From Panacagrimonas sp965216845 (GTDB lineage Bacteria; Pseudomonadota; Gammaproteobacteria; Nevskiales; Nevskiaceae), in the NCBI GenBank assembly GCA_965216845.1, contig OZ244200.1, positions 1,550,001-1,614,000 of the forward strand: a DNA stretch of 64,000 bases. Reading direction: 5' to 3'. The translations under genes and the position numbers were made by a program. A model generated the notes under the pieces. That model searched no databases. It saw only the letters and a list, made by a program, of their open reading frames with translations, and was not told where the DNA came from. This document shows positions 29,324-40,860 of the stretch, piece after piece; positions within the stretch are counted from its first letter, which is position 1; every line of letters begins with the position of its first letter.

Positions 29324-31552
29324 TCAGGTTTTCAGCTGATCGCCAATCGGCAGCTTGCGGATGCGCTTGCCGGTGGCCTGAAAGATGGCGTTGGCCAGCG
29401 CGGGGCCGATGACCGGAACACCCGGTTCGCCGACGCCGGTGGGCGGCGCCTGCGACGGCATGATGTGAACATCGATCTGTGGCATTTCCGAGATGCGCAG
29501 CATGCGGTAATCGTGAAAATTGCTTTGCTGCACCACGCCGTCTTCCAGCGTCAGCGACTGATGCAGCACCGCCGACAGGCCAAAGCCGATGCCGCCTTCC
29601 ATTTGCGCGCGCACCACGTCCGGATTGATCGCCAGCCCGCAGTCCACGGCGCAGACGACGCGATCCACGTTGAGATCGCCGTTTTCTGCAATGCTGACTT
29701 CGGCCACCTGCGCCACATAGCTGTTGAAGGATTTCACCACCGCCACGCCGCGGCCACGCCGCGACTTGTCGCTGGCCGCTGCCAACGGTTGGCCCCATCC
29801 GGCCTTTTCCGCCACCAGACGCAATACGCCGGCCTCGCGCGATGTGGCGTCCAGATGCTTGAGGCGGAAGGCCACCGGGTCCTGTTCGGCGGCATGCGCC
29901 AGTTCGTCCATCATGCATTCGGTGGCGTAGCCGGTATGCGTATGCCCCACCGAACGCCACCACAACACCGGCACGCCCACCGCAGGCGTGTGCAGGTCAA
30001 TCTGTTGATGCTTGACCGCATAGGCGCCGCCGGCACCTTCGACCGAGGTGTGATCCACGCCCTGGCTGGCGAACGGGGTCCCGGCGGTGACCGACTGCCC
30101 AACGATGCGTTGCGACCAGGCCAGCAGCCGTCCGTCCCTGTCCAGCCCGGCCTTGAGCCGATGCAGATACAGGGGCCGGTAATAACCGCCGCGTGTATCT
30201 TCCTGGCGCATCCACACCAGTTTGATCGGGCCGTGGTGGCCTTTTTCACGCGCCGCCTTGGCGATGGAAATCGCTTCCAGCAGGTAATCCGCTTTCTTGC
30301 TGGCGCGACGACCAAAGCTGCCGCCGGCGAACAGGGTATTGATGGTGATCTGATCCGGCCTGACGCCCAGCGCGTCGGCGATTCTGTTCTGATCCAGGCT
30401 GTGGCCTTGTTCACCGTTCCAGATTTCGCAGCCCTGGTCCTTCATCTGCACCACGCAGTTGAGCGGCTCCATGCAGGCGTGCGCCAGATAAGGGAACGCG
30501 TATTGCGCCTCAACCAGCGTGTCGGATTCTGAGATCCCTTGGTTGATGTCGCCGGATTCACGGTAGGCCGCGCCCGGCTGATCGGCCAACTCGCCATAAA
30601 GCTTGAACAGCTCGGCACTGTCGGCGTGGCTGGCATCGGTCTGATCCCATTCGATGTTCAGGGCATCGCGGCCTTGTTGGGCAATCCAGGTGTTTCTGGA
30701 CAGCACCGCAACGCCGCCGAAGTAACCGTCGCCACCTTCGTAAGCCAAAATCTCGGTGACGCCCTTGATCGCGCGCGCCTTGCTGTCATCGACCGATTTG
30801 AGCTTTGCGCCGAAGCGCGGCGGATGCGCCACCACCGCCACCAGCATGTCCGGCAGCTGGATGTCCTGGGTGAACACCGCCTCGCCATTGACCTTGCTGG
30901 CGCTGTCTTTGCGCGGCAGCTTGTTGTGGCCAATGAGCGTGAAATCCCCGGGCGATTTCAACGCTGGCTTTTCTGGCACCGATTGTTGTGCCGCCAATTC
31001 GGCCAGCGCGCCGAATGCCGCTTGGTGTTTGCCGTCAGCGGTAGAAACAAGGCCTTTGCTGACGCGAATTTGATCCGCCGCGACACCCCATTTCTCGGAA
31101 GCCGCAGACACCAGCATGGCGCGTGCCGCAGCCCCAGCCGTTCGCATTTGCAGATGCGCTTCAGCCATCGCCGTGCTGCCGCCGGTGAGCTGCGCGTTCA
31201 TGAGGGTATTGGCGTAGCGGATGTCGGCCGGCGCGGCGACCACCTTCACTTTTGACCAGTCCGCGTCCAGTTCCTCGGCGATCAATGTCGCCAAGCCGGT
31301 GAAGGTTCCCTGGCCCATCTCCAGATGTTTGGCCACCACCGTCACCACATTATCACCGCCGATGCGGACAAAGGCGTTGGGTTCGAATACGGAGGTCTGA
31401 GTAGCGGACTCGGCCGCGGCCAGCGCTGGCCCAAAGCGGATGCCCAAGGCGAACCCGCCTGCGCCTTGCAGAAATTCGCGCCGATTCAGTTTGAACGGCG
31501 CCGCCAGCGTCTTCGGGGAAACGGGCGCCTGTTTCATCATTCGCATGACCAT
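29324..31552 (-). CDS. iorB: Molybdenum hydroxylase large subunit, isoquinoline 1-oxidoreductase beta type
   Basis: 742 residues. N-terminal Tat signal NRREFLQGAGGFALG (24-38), then aldehyde-oxidase/xanthine-dehydrogenase type Mo-binding domains. VAKHLEMGQGTFTGLATLI and LFAGGSFGRRASKKAD are family motifs, and VGEPGVPVIGPALANA carries the catalytic Glu near the C-terminus. Start at 31552 was chosen for the preceding AAGGAAGGGG. The Tat signal means periplasmic export with bound cofactor. Actual substrate (N-heterocycle, aldehyde) is unknown. Confidence 0.9.
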   Translation of the reverse strand: MVMRMMKQAPVSPKTLAAPFKLNRREFLQGAGGFALGIRFGPALAAAESATQTSVFEPNAFVRIGGDNVVTVVAKHLEMGQGTFTGLATLIAEELDADWSKVKVVAAPADIRYANTLMNAQLTGGSTAMAEAHLQMRTAGAAARAMLVSAASEKWGVAADQIRVSKGLVSTADGKHQAAFGALAELAAQQSVPEKPALKSPGDFTLIGHNKLPRKDSASKVNGEAVFTQDIQLPDMLVAVVAHPPRFGAKLKSVDDSKARAIKGVTEILAYEGGDGYFGGVAVLSRNTWIAQQGRDALNIEWDQTDASHADSAELFKLYGELADQPGAAYRESGDINQGISESDTLVEAQYAFPYLAHACMEPLNCVVQMKDQGCEIWNGEQGHSLDQNRIADALGVRPDQITINTLFAGGSFGRRASKKADYLLEAISIAKAAREKGHHGPIKLVWMRQEDTRGGYYRPLYLHRLKAGLDRDGRLLAWSQRIVGQSVTAGTPFASQGVDHTSVEGAGGAYAVKHQQIDLHTPAVGVPVLWWRSVGHTHTGYATECMMDELAHAAEQDPVAFRLKHLDATSREAGVLRLVAEKAGWGQPLAAASDKSRRGRGVAVVKSFNSYVAQVAEVSIAENGDLNVDRVVCAVDCGLAINPDVVRAQMEGGIGFGLSAVLHQSLTLEDGVVQQSNFHDYRMLRISEMPQIDVHIMPSQAPPTGVGEPGVPVIGPALANAIFQATGKRIRKLPIGDQLKT

Positions 31553-31560
31553 CCCCTTCC

Positions 31561-32016
31561 TTAAAGCGCACTGGCCGCGCTGTGGATGGCGGCGCGGATC
31601 CGCACATAGGTCGCGCAGCGACAAACATTGCCGTTCATGGCGGCGTCGATGTCCGCATCGGTGGGCTTGGTGTTTTGTTTGAGCAAGGACACGGCGGACA
31701 TGATTTGACCGGATTGGCAGTAGCCGCATTGCACCACGTCGTGCGCACGCCAGGCGTCTTGCACCGCTTTGCCGACGGGATCCTGGTCCACCGTTTCGAT
31801 GGTCTGTAATTGCTTGCCTGCGGCGGCCGCAACCGGCGTGACGCAAGCGCGAATGGCCTGGCCGTCCAGATGCAAGGTACAGGCGCCGCACTGCGCCATG
31901 CCACAACCGTACTTGGTGCCGGTCAAGCCGGCTTCGTCGCGCACAAACCACAACAAGGGCATGGCGGGGTCGCCGTCAAAGCGCCTGATTTCGCCATTGA
32001 GTTTGAATTCCAGCAT
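31561..32016 (-). CDS. iorA: Molybdenum hydroxylase small subunit, 2x[2Fe-2S] (IorA type)
   Basis: 151 residues. Plant-type [2Fe-2S] motif YGCGMAQCGACTLHLDG and the C-terminal helical cluster motif QCGYCQSGQIM with GNVCRCATYVRI. Passes electrons from the Mo centre to an acceptor, often a cytochrome. It sits eight bases before iorB. The ATG at 32016 was chosen because earlier in-frame codons do not fit the family. Confidence 0.95.
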   Translation of the reverse strand: MLEFKLNGEIRRFDGDPAMPLLWFVRDEAGLTGTKYGCGMAQCGACTLHLDGQAIRACVTPVAAAAGKQLQTIETVDQDPVGKAVQDAWRAHDVVQCGYCQSGQIMSAVSLLKQNTKPTDADIDAAMNGNVCRCATYVRIRAAIHSAASAL

Positions 32017-32127
32017 CGGTCGATTCTCTACCTGCCTGTCTGATACACGGATGATAACGCCGGAATTTGGCAGCCACGGATCACAAGCCCCGTAGAATGC
32101 GCGCAGGATCAGAAATCGATTTGGAAA

Positions 32128-33963
32128 ATGTGTGGAATCGTAGGCGCGCTGGCGCGACGGGATGTCACCGAAATCTTGCTGGAGGGGCTCAAGCGCCTGG
32201 AGTACCGCGGTTATGACTCCGCTGGCGTCGCCCTGCTGGATCGGCAAGGTCGGCTGGAGCGACGACGGGCTGAAGGCAAGGTGCGCCTGCTGGCCGAGGA
32301 AATCGTGCGCCATCCGCTGTCGGGCGGCTGCGGCGTGGCGCATACCCGTTGGGCGACCCACGGCGTGCCCTCAGAACGCAACGCCCATCCGCATTTTTCC
32401 GATGATCGCATCGCTCTGGTGCACAACGGCATCATTGAAAATCACGACGCGCTGCGGCAGGAGCTGAAAGCCAAGGGTTATCAGTTCAGCTCGGAAACCG
32501 ATACCGAGGTGGTGGCGCATCTGTTTTGCGAGCAGGTGAAATCCGGGCTCGACCTGCTGCCCGCCTTGCAACAGACCATCAGCCGGCTGCACGGCGCTTT
32601 CGCCCTGGTGGCGATGGATCGGCAAAACCCGGATCGGCTGGTGTGCGCGCGCGCCGGTTGTCCGGTGGTGATCGGCGAGGCGGAAGACGGCTTGTTCGTC
32701 GCATCCGACGTGCAGGCCCTGCTACCGCAAACCCGCCGTTTCCGTTTTCTTGAGGAAGGCGATGTGGCGGAGATCACGCATTCGGGAATTCGGGTGCTGG
32801 ACGCAAAGGGGGGGGCGGTTGAACGTGTGCTGCGCGAGTCGGAGTTGTCGGCCGATGCCATCGAGCTGGGTGAATACCAGCACTACATGCAGAAGGAAAT
32901 CTTCGAGCAACCACGCGCCCTGGGCGATACGCTTAGCGAACGCATTGCCGCCAATCGCGTACTGGAGGCCGCGCTGGGACCCAATGCGGCGCAAATTCTG
33001 CCGCAGGTGAAACAGGTGCAAATCGTCGCCTGCGGCACCAGTTATCACGCCGGTCTGATCGCGCGTTATTACATCGAACAGGGCGCGTTGATGCCCTGCA
33101 ATGTGGAAGTGGCGAGCGAGTTTCGATATCGCAACCCGGTGGTGCAGCCGGGCACGCTGCTGATTGCCATTTCACAATCCGGAGAAACGGCGGACACGCT
33201 GGCGGCGCTGCGTTACGGCAAAAAGCTCGGTTATGTCGCCACCGCCGCGATCTGCAACGTGCCGGAATCGTCCCTGGTGCGGGAAGCGGATTTATCGCTG
33301 ATGACCCGTGCCGGTCCGGAAATCGGCGTCGCCTCCACCAAGGCCTTCACCACCCAACTGGCGGCCCTGGGGTTGTTGGGCATTGCGCTGGCGCGTCACA
33401 ACGGCATGACGCGCGCCAAGGAGCAGATGTTTGTGCGTCAACTGGCGCATGTGCCGGAAATGGTGGAACACACGCTGCAACTGGAGCCGCAAATCAAGCA
33501 GTGGGCGATGCAATTCGCGGACAAACATCACGCCCTGTTTCTGGGCCGCGGGCCGACCTTTCCCGTCGCCATGGAAGGCGCGCTCAAGCTCAAGGAAATT
33601 TCCTATATCCACGCCGAAGCCTATGCCGCCGGCGAGCTGAAACACGGCCCTTTGGCCCTTGTGGATGACGACATGCCGGTGGTGGCCGTTGCGCCCAATA
33701 ATCGGCTGCTGGAAAAGCTCAAGTCCAACTTGGAGGAAGTCCGCGCCCGTGGCGGACGGCTTTATGTGTTTGCCGATCCCAACAGCGGCTTTGAAAGTGG
33801 CGACGGCATCAGCGTGATGCAAATGCCGGAACACATCGAGCCTCTGCAAGCGCCGCTGGTTTACACCATCCCGCTGCAAATGCTGTCCTACCACGTCGCC
33901 TTGTTGAAAGGCACGGACGTGGACCAGCCGAGAAACCTGGCCAAGTCCGTCACGGTGGAATAA
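32128..33963 (+). CDS. glmS: GlmS, glutamine-fructose-6-phosphate aminotransferase
   Basis: 611 residues. The N-terminal Cys nucleophile follows Met (MCGIVGALARR), the glutaminase domain carries AHTRWATHG, and two SIS domains follow (ACGTSYHAG; ISQSGETADTLAAL; IHAEAYAAGELKHGPLALV). First step of the pathway completed by glmU. No glmS-ribozyme-like structure was noticed upstream. Confidence 0.98.
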   Translation: MCGIVGALARRDVTEILLEGLKRLEYRGYDSAGVALLDRQGRLERRRAEGKVRLLAEEIVRHPLSGGCGVAHTRWATHGVPSERNAHPHFSDDRIALVHNGIIENHDALRQELKAKGYQFSSETDTEVVAHLFCEQVKSGLDLLPALQQTISRLHGAFALVAMDRQNPDRLVCARAGCPVVIGEAEDGLFVASDVQALLPQTRRFRFLEEGDVAEITHSGIRVLDAKGGAVERVLRESELSADAIELGEYQHYMQKEIFEQPRALGDTLSERIAANRVLEAALGPNAAQILPQVKQVQIVACGTSYHAGLIARYYIEQGALMPCNVEVASEFRYRNPVVQPGTLLIAISQSGETADTLAALRYGKKLGYVATAAICNVPESSLVREADLSLMTRAGPEIGVASTKAFTTQLAALGLLGIALARHNGMTRAKEQMFVRQLAHVPEMVEHTLQLEPQIKQWAMQFADKHHALFLGRGPTFPVAMEGALKLKEISYIHAEAYAAGELKHGPLALVDDDMPVVAVAPNNRLLEKLKSNLEEVRARGGRLYVFADPNSGFESGDGISVMQMPEHIEPLQAPLVYTIPLQMLSYHVALLKGTDVDQPRNLAKSVTVE

Positions 33964-34968
33964 TCAGCAGCCGCGCGCAACACCGGCGATCTCCTGGTTT
34001 TCCTCGCAAACCTCGATCACGATTTTTTCCCGCGCGCGGCCTGAGCGGCTGCGGTCATAAGCACCTTGTGCATCGGCCAGTGGAAAGCGGCTGTCGATGA
34101 TCGGTTTGAGTTGCCCCTGTTCCACCATGCGGGCGAGTGTTTGCAAATCTTGGGTATTGGAACGCACCCAGACGAATTGCGCGTCAACGCGGCGGTTGAG
34201 GAGCACGCCCATCACGGCACCGGGGTATCCGCCGGTGGAAACGAAGCGACCGCCGGGCTTGAGCAGCGATCTGCACTTTGCCGGCGTCTCAAAAGAGGTC
34301 ACGTCGAAAACAATGTCGTATTGATGGGGCAGCTGATGGATGTCCACCTGCGTGTAATCCACCACCTGATCCGCGCCCAGCGCCGTCACCAGCGCTGCAT
34401 TGCGGGCGCTGCAAACCGCCGTGACCTCGCATTCCAGGGCATGCGCGATCTGTACCGCGAAGGTGCCCACGCCGCCGGAAGCGCCGATGATCAACACTTG
34501 CGATCCCTTGCCGGCGCCGCCCTTGTCGACCAAACCTTGCAAGGCCGTCAGCGCCGCCAGCGGCATGGACGCGGCTTCACCAAATGACAGGCCCGGCGGC
34601 ATTTTGGCGATGCGACCACGCGCGATTCTGGCGTATTGCGCCAGCGAAGCGGTACGCAGATACATGTCCATGCCGTACACCGCATCACCAACGGAAAACT
34701 CTGTGACCCGGCTGCCGGCGGCAACCACGACGCCGGCCAGGTCATCGCCGAAAACAGGCGGCATGGCCCTGGTCGGCAGCGGGCTGGTGATCGCCGCGAG
34801 GCTGGCGTTGAGTTTCCAGTCCTTGGGGTTGACTGACGCTGCATGCACCTTGACCAGCACATCGTCAGGCGTCAGCTTTGGAAGCGGTTTGTCAGCCAGC
34901 CCAAGGCGAGGCCGCAGCCCGAGCCCCTGGGGGACAACCGCCGTCATGGTGCTGGACAGATTCTGCAT
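33964..34968 (-). CDS. Zinc-free MDR-family NADPH:quinone-reductase-like oxidoreductase
   Basis: 334 residues, GroES-like N-terminal half and Rossmann half with IIGASGGVGTFAVQIA. The structural-zinc cysteines of alcohol dehydrogenases are absent, which fits the quinone oxidoreductase/reductase subgroup. The ATG at 34968 is used; one at 34947 would remove seven residues. It ends immediately after the convergent glmS. Substrate unknown. Confidence 0.85.
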   Translation of the reverse strand: MQNLSSTMTAVVPQGLGLRPRLGLADKPLPKLTPDDVLVKVHAASVNPKDWKLNASLAAITSPLPTRAMPPVFGDDLAGVVVAAGSRVTEFSVGDAVYGMDMYLRTASLAQYARIARGRIAKMPPGLSFGEAASMPLAALTALQGLVDKGGAGKGSQVLIIGASGGVGTFAVQIAHALECEVTAVCSARNAALVTALGADQVVDYTQVDIHQLPHQYDIVFDVTSFETPAKCRSLLKPGGRFVSTGGYPGAVMGVLLNRRVDAQFVWVRSNTQDLQTLARMVEQGQLKPIIDSRFPLADAQGAYDRSRSGRAREKIVIEVCEENQEIAGVARGC

Positions 34969-35178
34969 GGTTTTCAAACTATCACAGTTGGACGCCAAAC
35001 AGCGCTGTCCGGGCCATTGAATCAATGCGAGTTCCGGCCCCGGATCGCGGCGGCCTTGCATTCGCCGGGCGAACACCCGGTGGCGCGCAAGCGCATGATT
35101 GACCCTGCGCCGATGGCAGACCACCGATGGCGGCATGTGGGACACTTTGAACCACCCGAATCAAGCAAATACCATTTT

Positions 35179-36111
35179 ATGTGGCGCCCGATGATGTTCA
35201 CGATTTTGTTTCTCTTGCTGCTGTTGATTGGCGCCTCCGTGATCGGGAGCTGGTGGATCGAGCGCCGCTATCCGCCCATCGGCGACTTCGTGGAAGTTCA
35301 GGGGCTGAGGCTCCACTATGTGCGGCAGGGGGCGCCGGATGCACCCACGCTGTTGCTGGTGCACGGCGCCAACTCCAATCTGCGGGATTTTGCTTCGAGC
35401 ATCCTGCCCACCTTGGCGCGCGATCATCAGGTGATCGCTTTCGACCGCCCGGGATACGGATACAGCCAGCGTCCCCCCGGCGAGTGGCTCGATCCCGGCA
35501 AGGTCGCGCGCCTGCTGCTGGATGCCTGCGAACAGTTGGGTATTCAACGGCCGGTCGTGCTGGGCCATTCCTGGGCGGGCTCGGTTGTGATGTCGGCGCT
35601 GGTGAACATGCCGCAACGTGTGTCCGGTGGCGTATTGCTGGCCGGCGTCGCCGGACATTGGGCCGGCTCCAATGGCTGGACTTATGACGTGGGCGATCTG
35701 CCCTTGCTGGGGCGCTTTTTCGCCTGGACCACGGTGTTTCCGCTTGGCCAGTTCATGCTCGACGGCGCGGTCGTCAAAGTGGTTGCGCCGAACCCGGTTC
35801 CGGAAAACTACGCAAAGAACATCGGCGTGCCCCTGGCCTTGCGGCCACGCAGCTTCATCAACAACGTGCAGGACATGACACGCTTGAGTCAATACATGCA
35901 GAGCCTGAGTCCACGCTACGACCGGATCAGCTCGCCGTTGTTGATGATTCACGGCGCGGCGGATCAGCTGGTGCCGTTCTGGAATCATGGACGACGGGTG
36001 CTGCCGGTCGTTCCACAGGCTCAGGTGGTACGGATCGCCGGTGCCGGTCACGCCCCGCATCACACCCATTCGGATCAGGTGGTGTCTGCGCTGAGCCGTT
36101 TCGCAAGGTGA
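35179..36111 (+). CDS. Membrane-anchored alpha/beta hydrolase
   Basis: 310 residues. N-terminal transmembrane segment (MFTILFLLLLLIGASVIGSW), then LLVHGANSN (oxyanion), VVLGHSWAGSV (nucleophile Ser), and IAGAGHAPHHTH (catalytic His). Start at 35179 or a few codons later. It could be an esterase or lipase acting at the inner membrane; nothing in the neighbourhood identifies a substrate. Confidence 0.8.
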   Translation: MWRPMMFTILFLLLLLIGASVIGSWWIERRYPPIGDFVEVQGLRLHYVRQGAPDAPTLLLVHGANSNLRDFASSILPTLARDHQVIAFDRPGYGYSQRPPGEWLDPGKVARLLLDACEQLGIQRPVVLGHSWAGSVVMSALVNMPQRVSGGVLLAGVAGHWAGSNGWTYDVGDLPLLGRFFAWTTVFPLGQFMLDGAVVKVVAPNPVPENYAKNIGVPLALRPRSFINNVQDMTRLSQYMQSLSPRYDRISSPLLMIHGAADQLVPFWNHGRRVLPVVPQAQVVRIAGAGHAPHHTHSDQVVSALSRFAR

Positions 36112-36184
36112 TCGGCCCCGGGCTGGGGCCATGCAAAAGGCGAATCGATCAGCGCCGGCTCACACCGCGGCGCAAACGTTCGGG

Positions 36185-38422
<2,238 letters not shown>

Positions 38423-38715
38423 TCCTGGTCTCCGGTGAGTTACTGAATTGATGGGCCTACTTTAAACGCCCGCAGGTTCTGGGTCAGGTTGTTCCAGCAG
38501 AATCAATGGCCAGTCGAACGGCCGCCGGCACCGAATGCGCCTAACCCGGGGTGGCATGCCCGGAACCCGGATGCGATGACGGCATCCATTCGCGGCATGC
38601 GTGCAATCCCAGGGACCGCACATCCGGGCGAAGGCGGGAGCGTCGTCGTGATGCCCCGGCACGGTCGGCAGCCCCTGCGTTCACGCCTCCGGCGGCGCCA
38701 ACCGGGCGGGCGGGA

Positions 38716-39006
38716 TTACATCGCCGCCGGCAAGAACAAATAGAGGCCGATCAAGGTCGCGCAAACCCCGAATACCCAAACCTCCATCGCGCCGCGCAGG
38801 ACCAGCGGTGCGTTATGGATTTCCATGAAGTGCATGATCACCAGCCGCACCTTGAAAAAGGCGATGACCATCAGGGCGATGGAATTGTACTGGGCGGCAT
38901 TTTCACCGCTGAAGCCGTGATCCGTGCCCAGCCACCAGGAGAGGATGGTGGCCAGTGTCAGAACGACCCAGACCGCGCTTGGAAAGGTGAATATCAGTGC
39001 CTTCAT
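38716..39006 (-). CDS. Cytochrome c oxidase subunit IV-like / NorF-like membrane protein
   Basis: 96 residues, three transmembrane helices with FFKVRLVIMHFMEIHNAP, typical of the prokaryotic COX4 family. Five bases after the subunit III-like gene. Such pairs occur as norEF with nitric oxide reductase or as coxCD-type accessory subunits. No norCB lies in this window, so function is inferred from the family only. Confidence 0.8.
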   Translation of the reverse strand: MKALIFTFPSAVWVVLTLATILSWWLGTDHGFSGENAAQYNSIALMVIAFFKVRLVIMHFMEIHNAPLVLRGAMEVWVFGVCATLIGLYLFLPAAM

Positions 39007-39011
39007 GCCCG

Positions 39012-39602
39012 TCACTGAAACATGTAGAGCAGGGGAAACAGCACGATCCACAGCAGGTCGACCATGTGCCAGAAACTGGCGCCACCTTCGAGCATCATCA
39101 TGTTCCTGTCGTCGAAGTTGCCGCGCCTTGAGATTGAAATCAGAAATGCCAGCACGCCCAGCCCGATCAGCAAATGCAACAGGTGGATGCCGGTGAAGAC
39201 GTAGTAGTACATGAAGAAGTCGTTGGTGGTCAGCGTAATGCCGGCGCTGATCTTCTCGCCCCACTCGAAGTATTTGACCACCACGAAACCCAGACCACAG
39301 AGCCATGCTGCGCTGAACAGTCGGGTTGCGATGTGCGTCATCCGTTTGCGGGCCGCGTTCACCGCCATGATGACGAACCAGGAGCTGGCCAGCAGCAGCA
39401 GTGTATTCAGCGCGCCAAAATGCTGGTTCAGGTGCGTGCGCGACTCCAGAAACAGCGCCGGATCCTGCGCCCGGTAAAAGATGAACGTCATGAAAAACAG
39501 GGCGAAAATCGTCATGTCGCCCAAAATGAAAATCCAAACGCCGGGTTCGCCCGGCAGGTGCCGGGGCTTGCCGGAACGGGCTTCTTGCATGACCGTTGAC
39601 AT
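39012..39602 (-). CDS. norE: Cytochrome c oxidase subunit III-like / NorE-like protein
   Basis: 196 residues, five transmembrane helices, short form of the haem-copper oxidase subunit III family. PGEPGVWIFILGDMTIF, the YVFTGIHLLHLLIGLG helix and FWHMVDLLWIVLFPLLY are family motifs. The ATG at 39602 follows GAGGAG; a TTG immediately precedes it. Close to cbb3 oxidase genes, which do not need a subunit III, so it more likely serves an NO reductase elsewhere. Confidence 0.8.
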   Translation of the reverse strand: MSTVMQEARSGKPRHLPGEPGVWIFILGDMTIFALFFMTFIFYRAQDPALFLESRTHLNQHFGALNTLLLLASSWFVIMAVNAARKRMTHIATRLFSAAWLCGLGFVVVKYFEWGEKISAGITLTTNDFFMYYYVFTGIHLLHLLIGLGVLAFLISISRRGNFDDRNMMMLEGGASFWHMVDLLWIVLFPLLYMFQ

Positions 39603-39794
39603 CAATGACTCCTCGGCGCGGATCTGGCCTGTTGGCGCTGTCTGGCTGGGCGCGAGCCACGCATACTGTACGACTCTGCCGCGAATGCCAACTGCCCTCT
39701 CGGGCAGGGCAATGTGAATCGGCCTGCGGTTCGGTGGCTGCTGCTCAGCCCGGGTCAGACGCCGAATCAGCGCTCGGCGGATGCGCGCTGAGCA

Positions 39795-40736
39795 TCACCC
39801 GACACCCGCGCCCGGGGGTGGTCCAACCGCCAGCACATCGCAGTTGATCCGGCCGAGTACACGCTCGGCGGTGCTGCCGATGAGCATGCGGTCCATGCCA
39901 CGGCGATGCATGGTGCCCAGAACCAGCAGTTCCACGCCGTGCTCTTCAACGGCTTCCACGATTTTATCGACCGGGTTGCCGTAGCCCAGCTTGATGTCCT
40001 GATCGCCGATGTCTGCCGAGGCGGCGAGCTTCTCCATCTGGCTGCGATGCAACAGGCGAATGTCTTCGTAGAGTTCGGAAAGCGAGGCGCCGGAAACCGG
40101 AATCGGGTAGTGGCCGGCGGTCAACAGTGGCGGCAGACCGGAAAAAACCGAGAACAATTGCAGGCCGCTGTCGCACAGCCGCGCCGTTGCCTGTGCGACC
40201 TGGATCAAGTGCGTGTTCAGGACACCGGCGCCGTGCTGGTCGTGCATGGGATCCACACAGGCCATGATTTTTTTCGGTAGCCGGGGTCTGGACTTGCCGG
40301 CAAGCCAGATGGGAACCGGCGAGCGACGCAGCAGTTCCCAGTCGGTGGGGGTGTAGAACATCCGATGCAGTCGGCTGGGTGGGTCCATGTCCTTGATGAT
40401 CAGGTCGAATCCGCCATCGATGACATTTTTCAGAATCGCCTCGCTGGCTGCCTGTTCCCATTGCACCAATGCGTCCGCCGGGATGCCTTCGTTCTGTGAC
40501 ACCGAGCGTCGCAGATCTTCCAGGCAGCCTTCGGCCTGCGCCGCCATTTGCTGTTCGATCATCAAGGATTGCGGCGGATTCATCAGGCCCATTACGCCCA
40601 GCCGTGGGTGTTGATCGAACAAACCGATGGTCAGTTTTGCGCCGCCGCGTTTGCACAGGGCGCTGGCCTGGGTCAGGCCCGGTCCGTGGAACAGGTTGGC
40701 GTCGGTTACCACCAGGACTTTGTTGAGTTCGAACAT
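39795..40736 (-). CDS. Tandem universal stress protein (UspE-like)
   Basis: 313 residues with two Usp domains. The second ends with the ATP-binding-type motif VLGTMHRRGMDRMLIGSTAERVL split between strand and helix (GSTAERV core). Divergent from ccoN with a shared perfect Anr box 54 bases upstream of its start, so it is probably induced at low oxygen, as usp genes of the Anr regulon are in pseudomonads. A second tandem Usp is at 51462. Confidence 0.88.
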   Translation of the reverse strand: MFELNKVLVVTDANLFHGPGLTQASALCKRGGAKLTIGLFDQHPRLGVMGLMNPPQSLMIEQQMAAQAEGCLEDLRRSVSQNEGIPADALVQWEQAASEAILKNVIDGGFDLIIKDMDPPSRLHRMFYTPTDWELLRRSPVPIWLAGKSRPRLPKKIMACVDPMHDQHGAGVLNTHLIQVAQATARLCDSGLQLFSVFSGLPPLLTAGHYPIPVSGASLSELYEDIRLLHRSQMEKLAASADIGDQDIKLGYGNPVDKIVEAVEEHGVELLVLGTMHRRGMDRMLIGSTAERVLGRINCDVLAVGPPPGAGVG

Positions 40737-40789
40737 CGAAGGCTCCGGGTCGGTTTTCCCCATGGTCCCTTGCGCCCTGTTGCTCAGCG

Positions 40790-40803
40790 TTGACGCAAGT
40801 CAA
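40790..40803. promoter_or_regulatory. Perfect Anr/FNR box between usp and ccoN
   Basis: TTGACGCAAGTCAA, an exact TTGAC-N4-GTCAA palindrome. It sits about midway in the divergent gap (58 bases from the ccoN GTG, 54 from the usp ATG), so one dimer could activate both genes. Placing it at -41.5 puts a ccoN start near 40838. Confidence 0.85.
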
Positions 40804-40860
40804 TGTTCGGGTGCACCGTAGCGGCAAGACTTTCACGGTCACCACATTTCGGGATGATCC

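Noticed and set aside
36114..36130. GGCCCC/GGGGCC hairpin between the convergent hydrolase and icd genes as a terminator
   Set aside because: Six-bp stem without a T-run on either strand; too weak to call.
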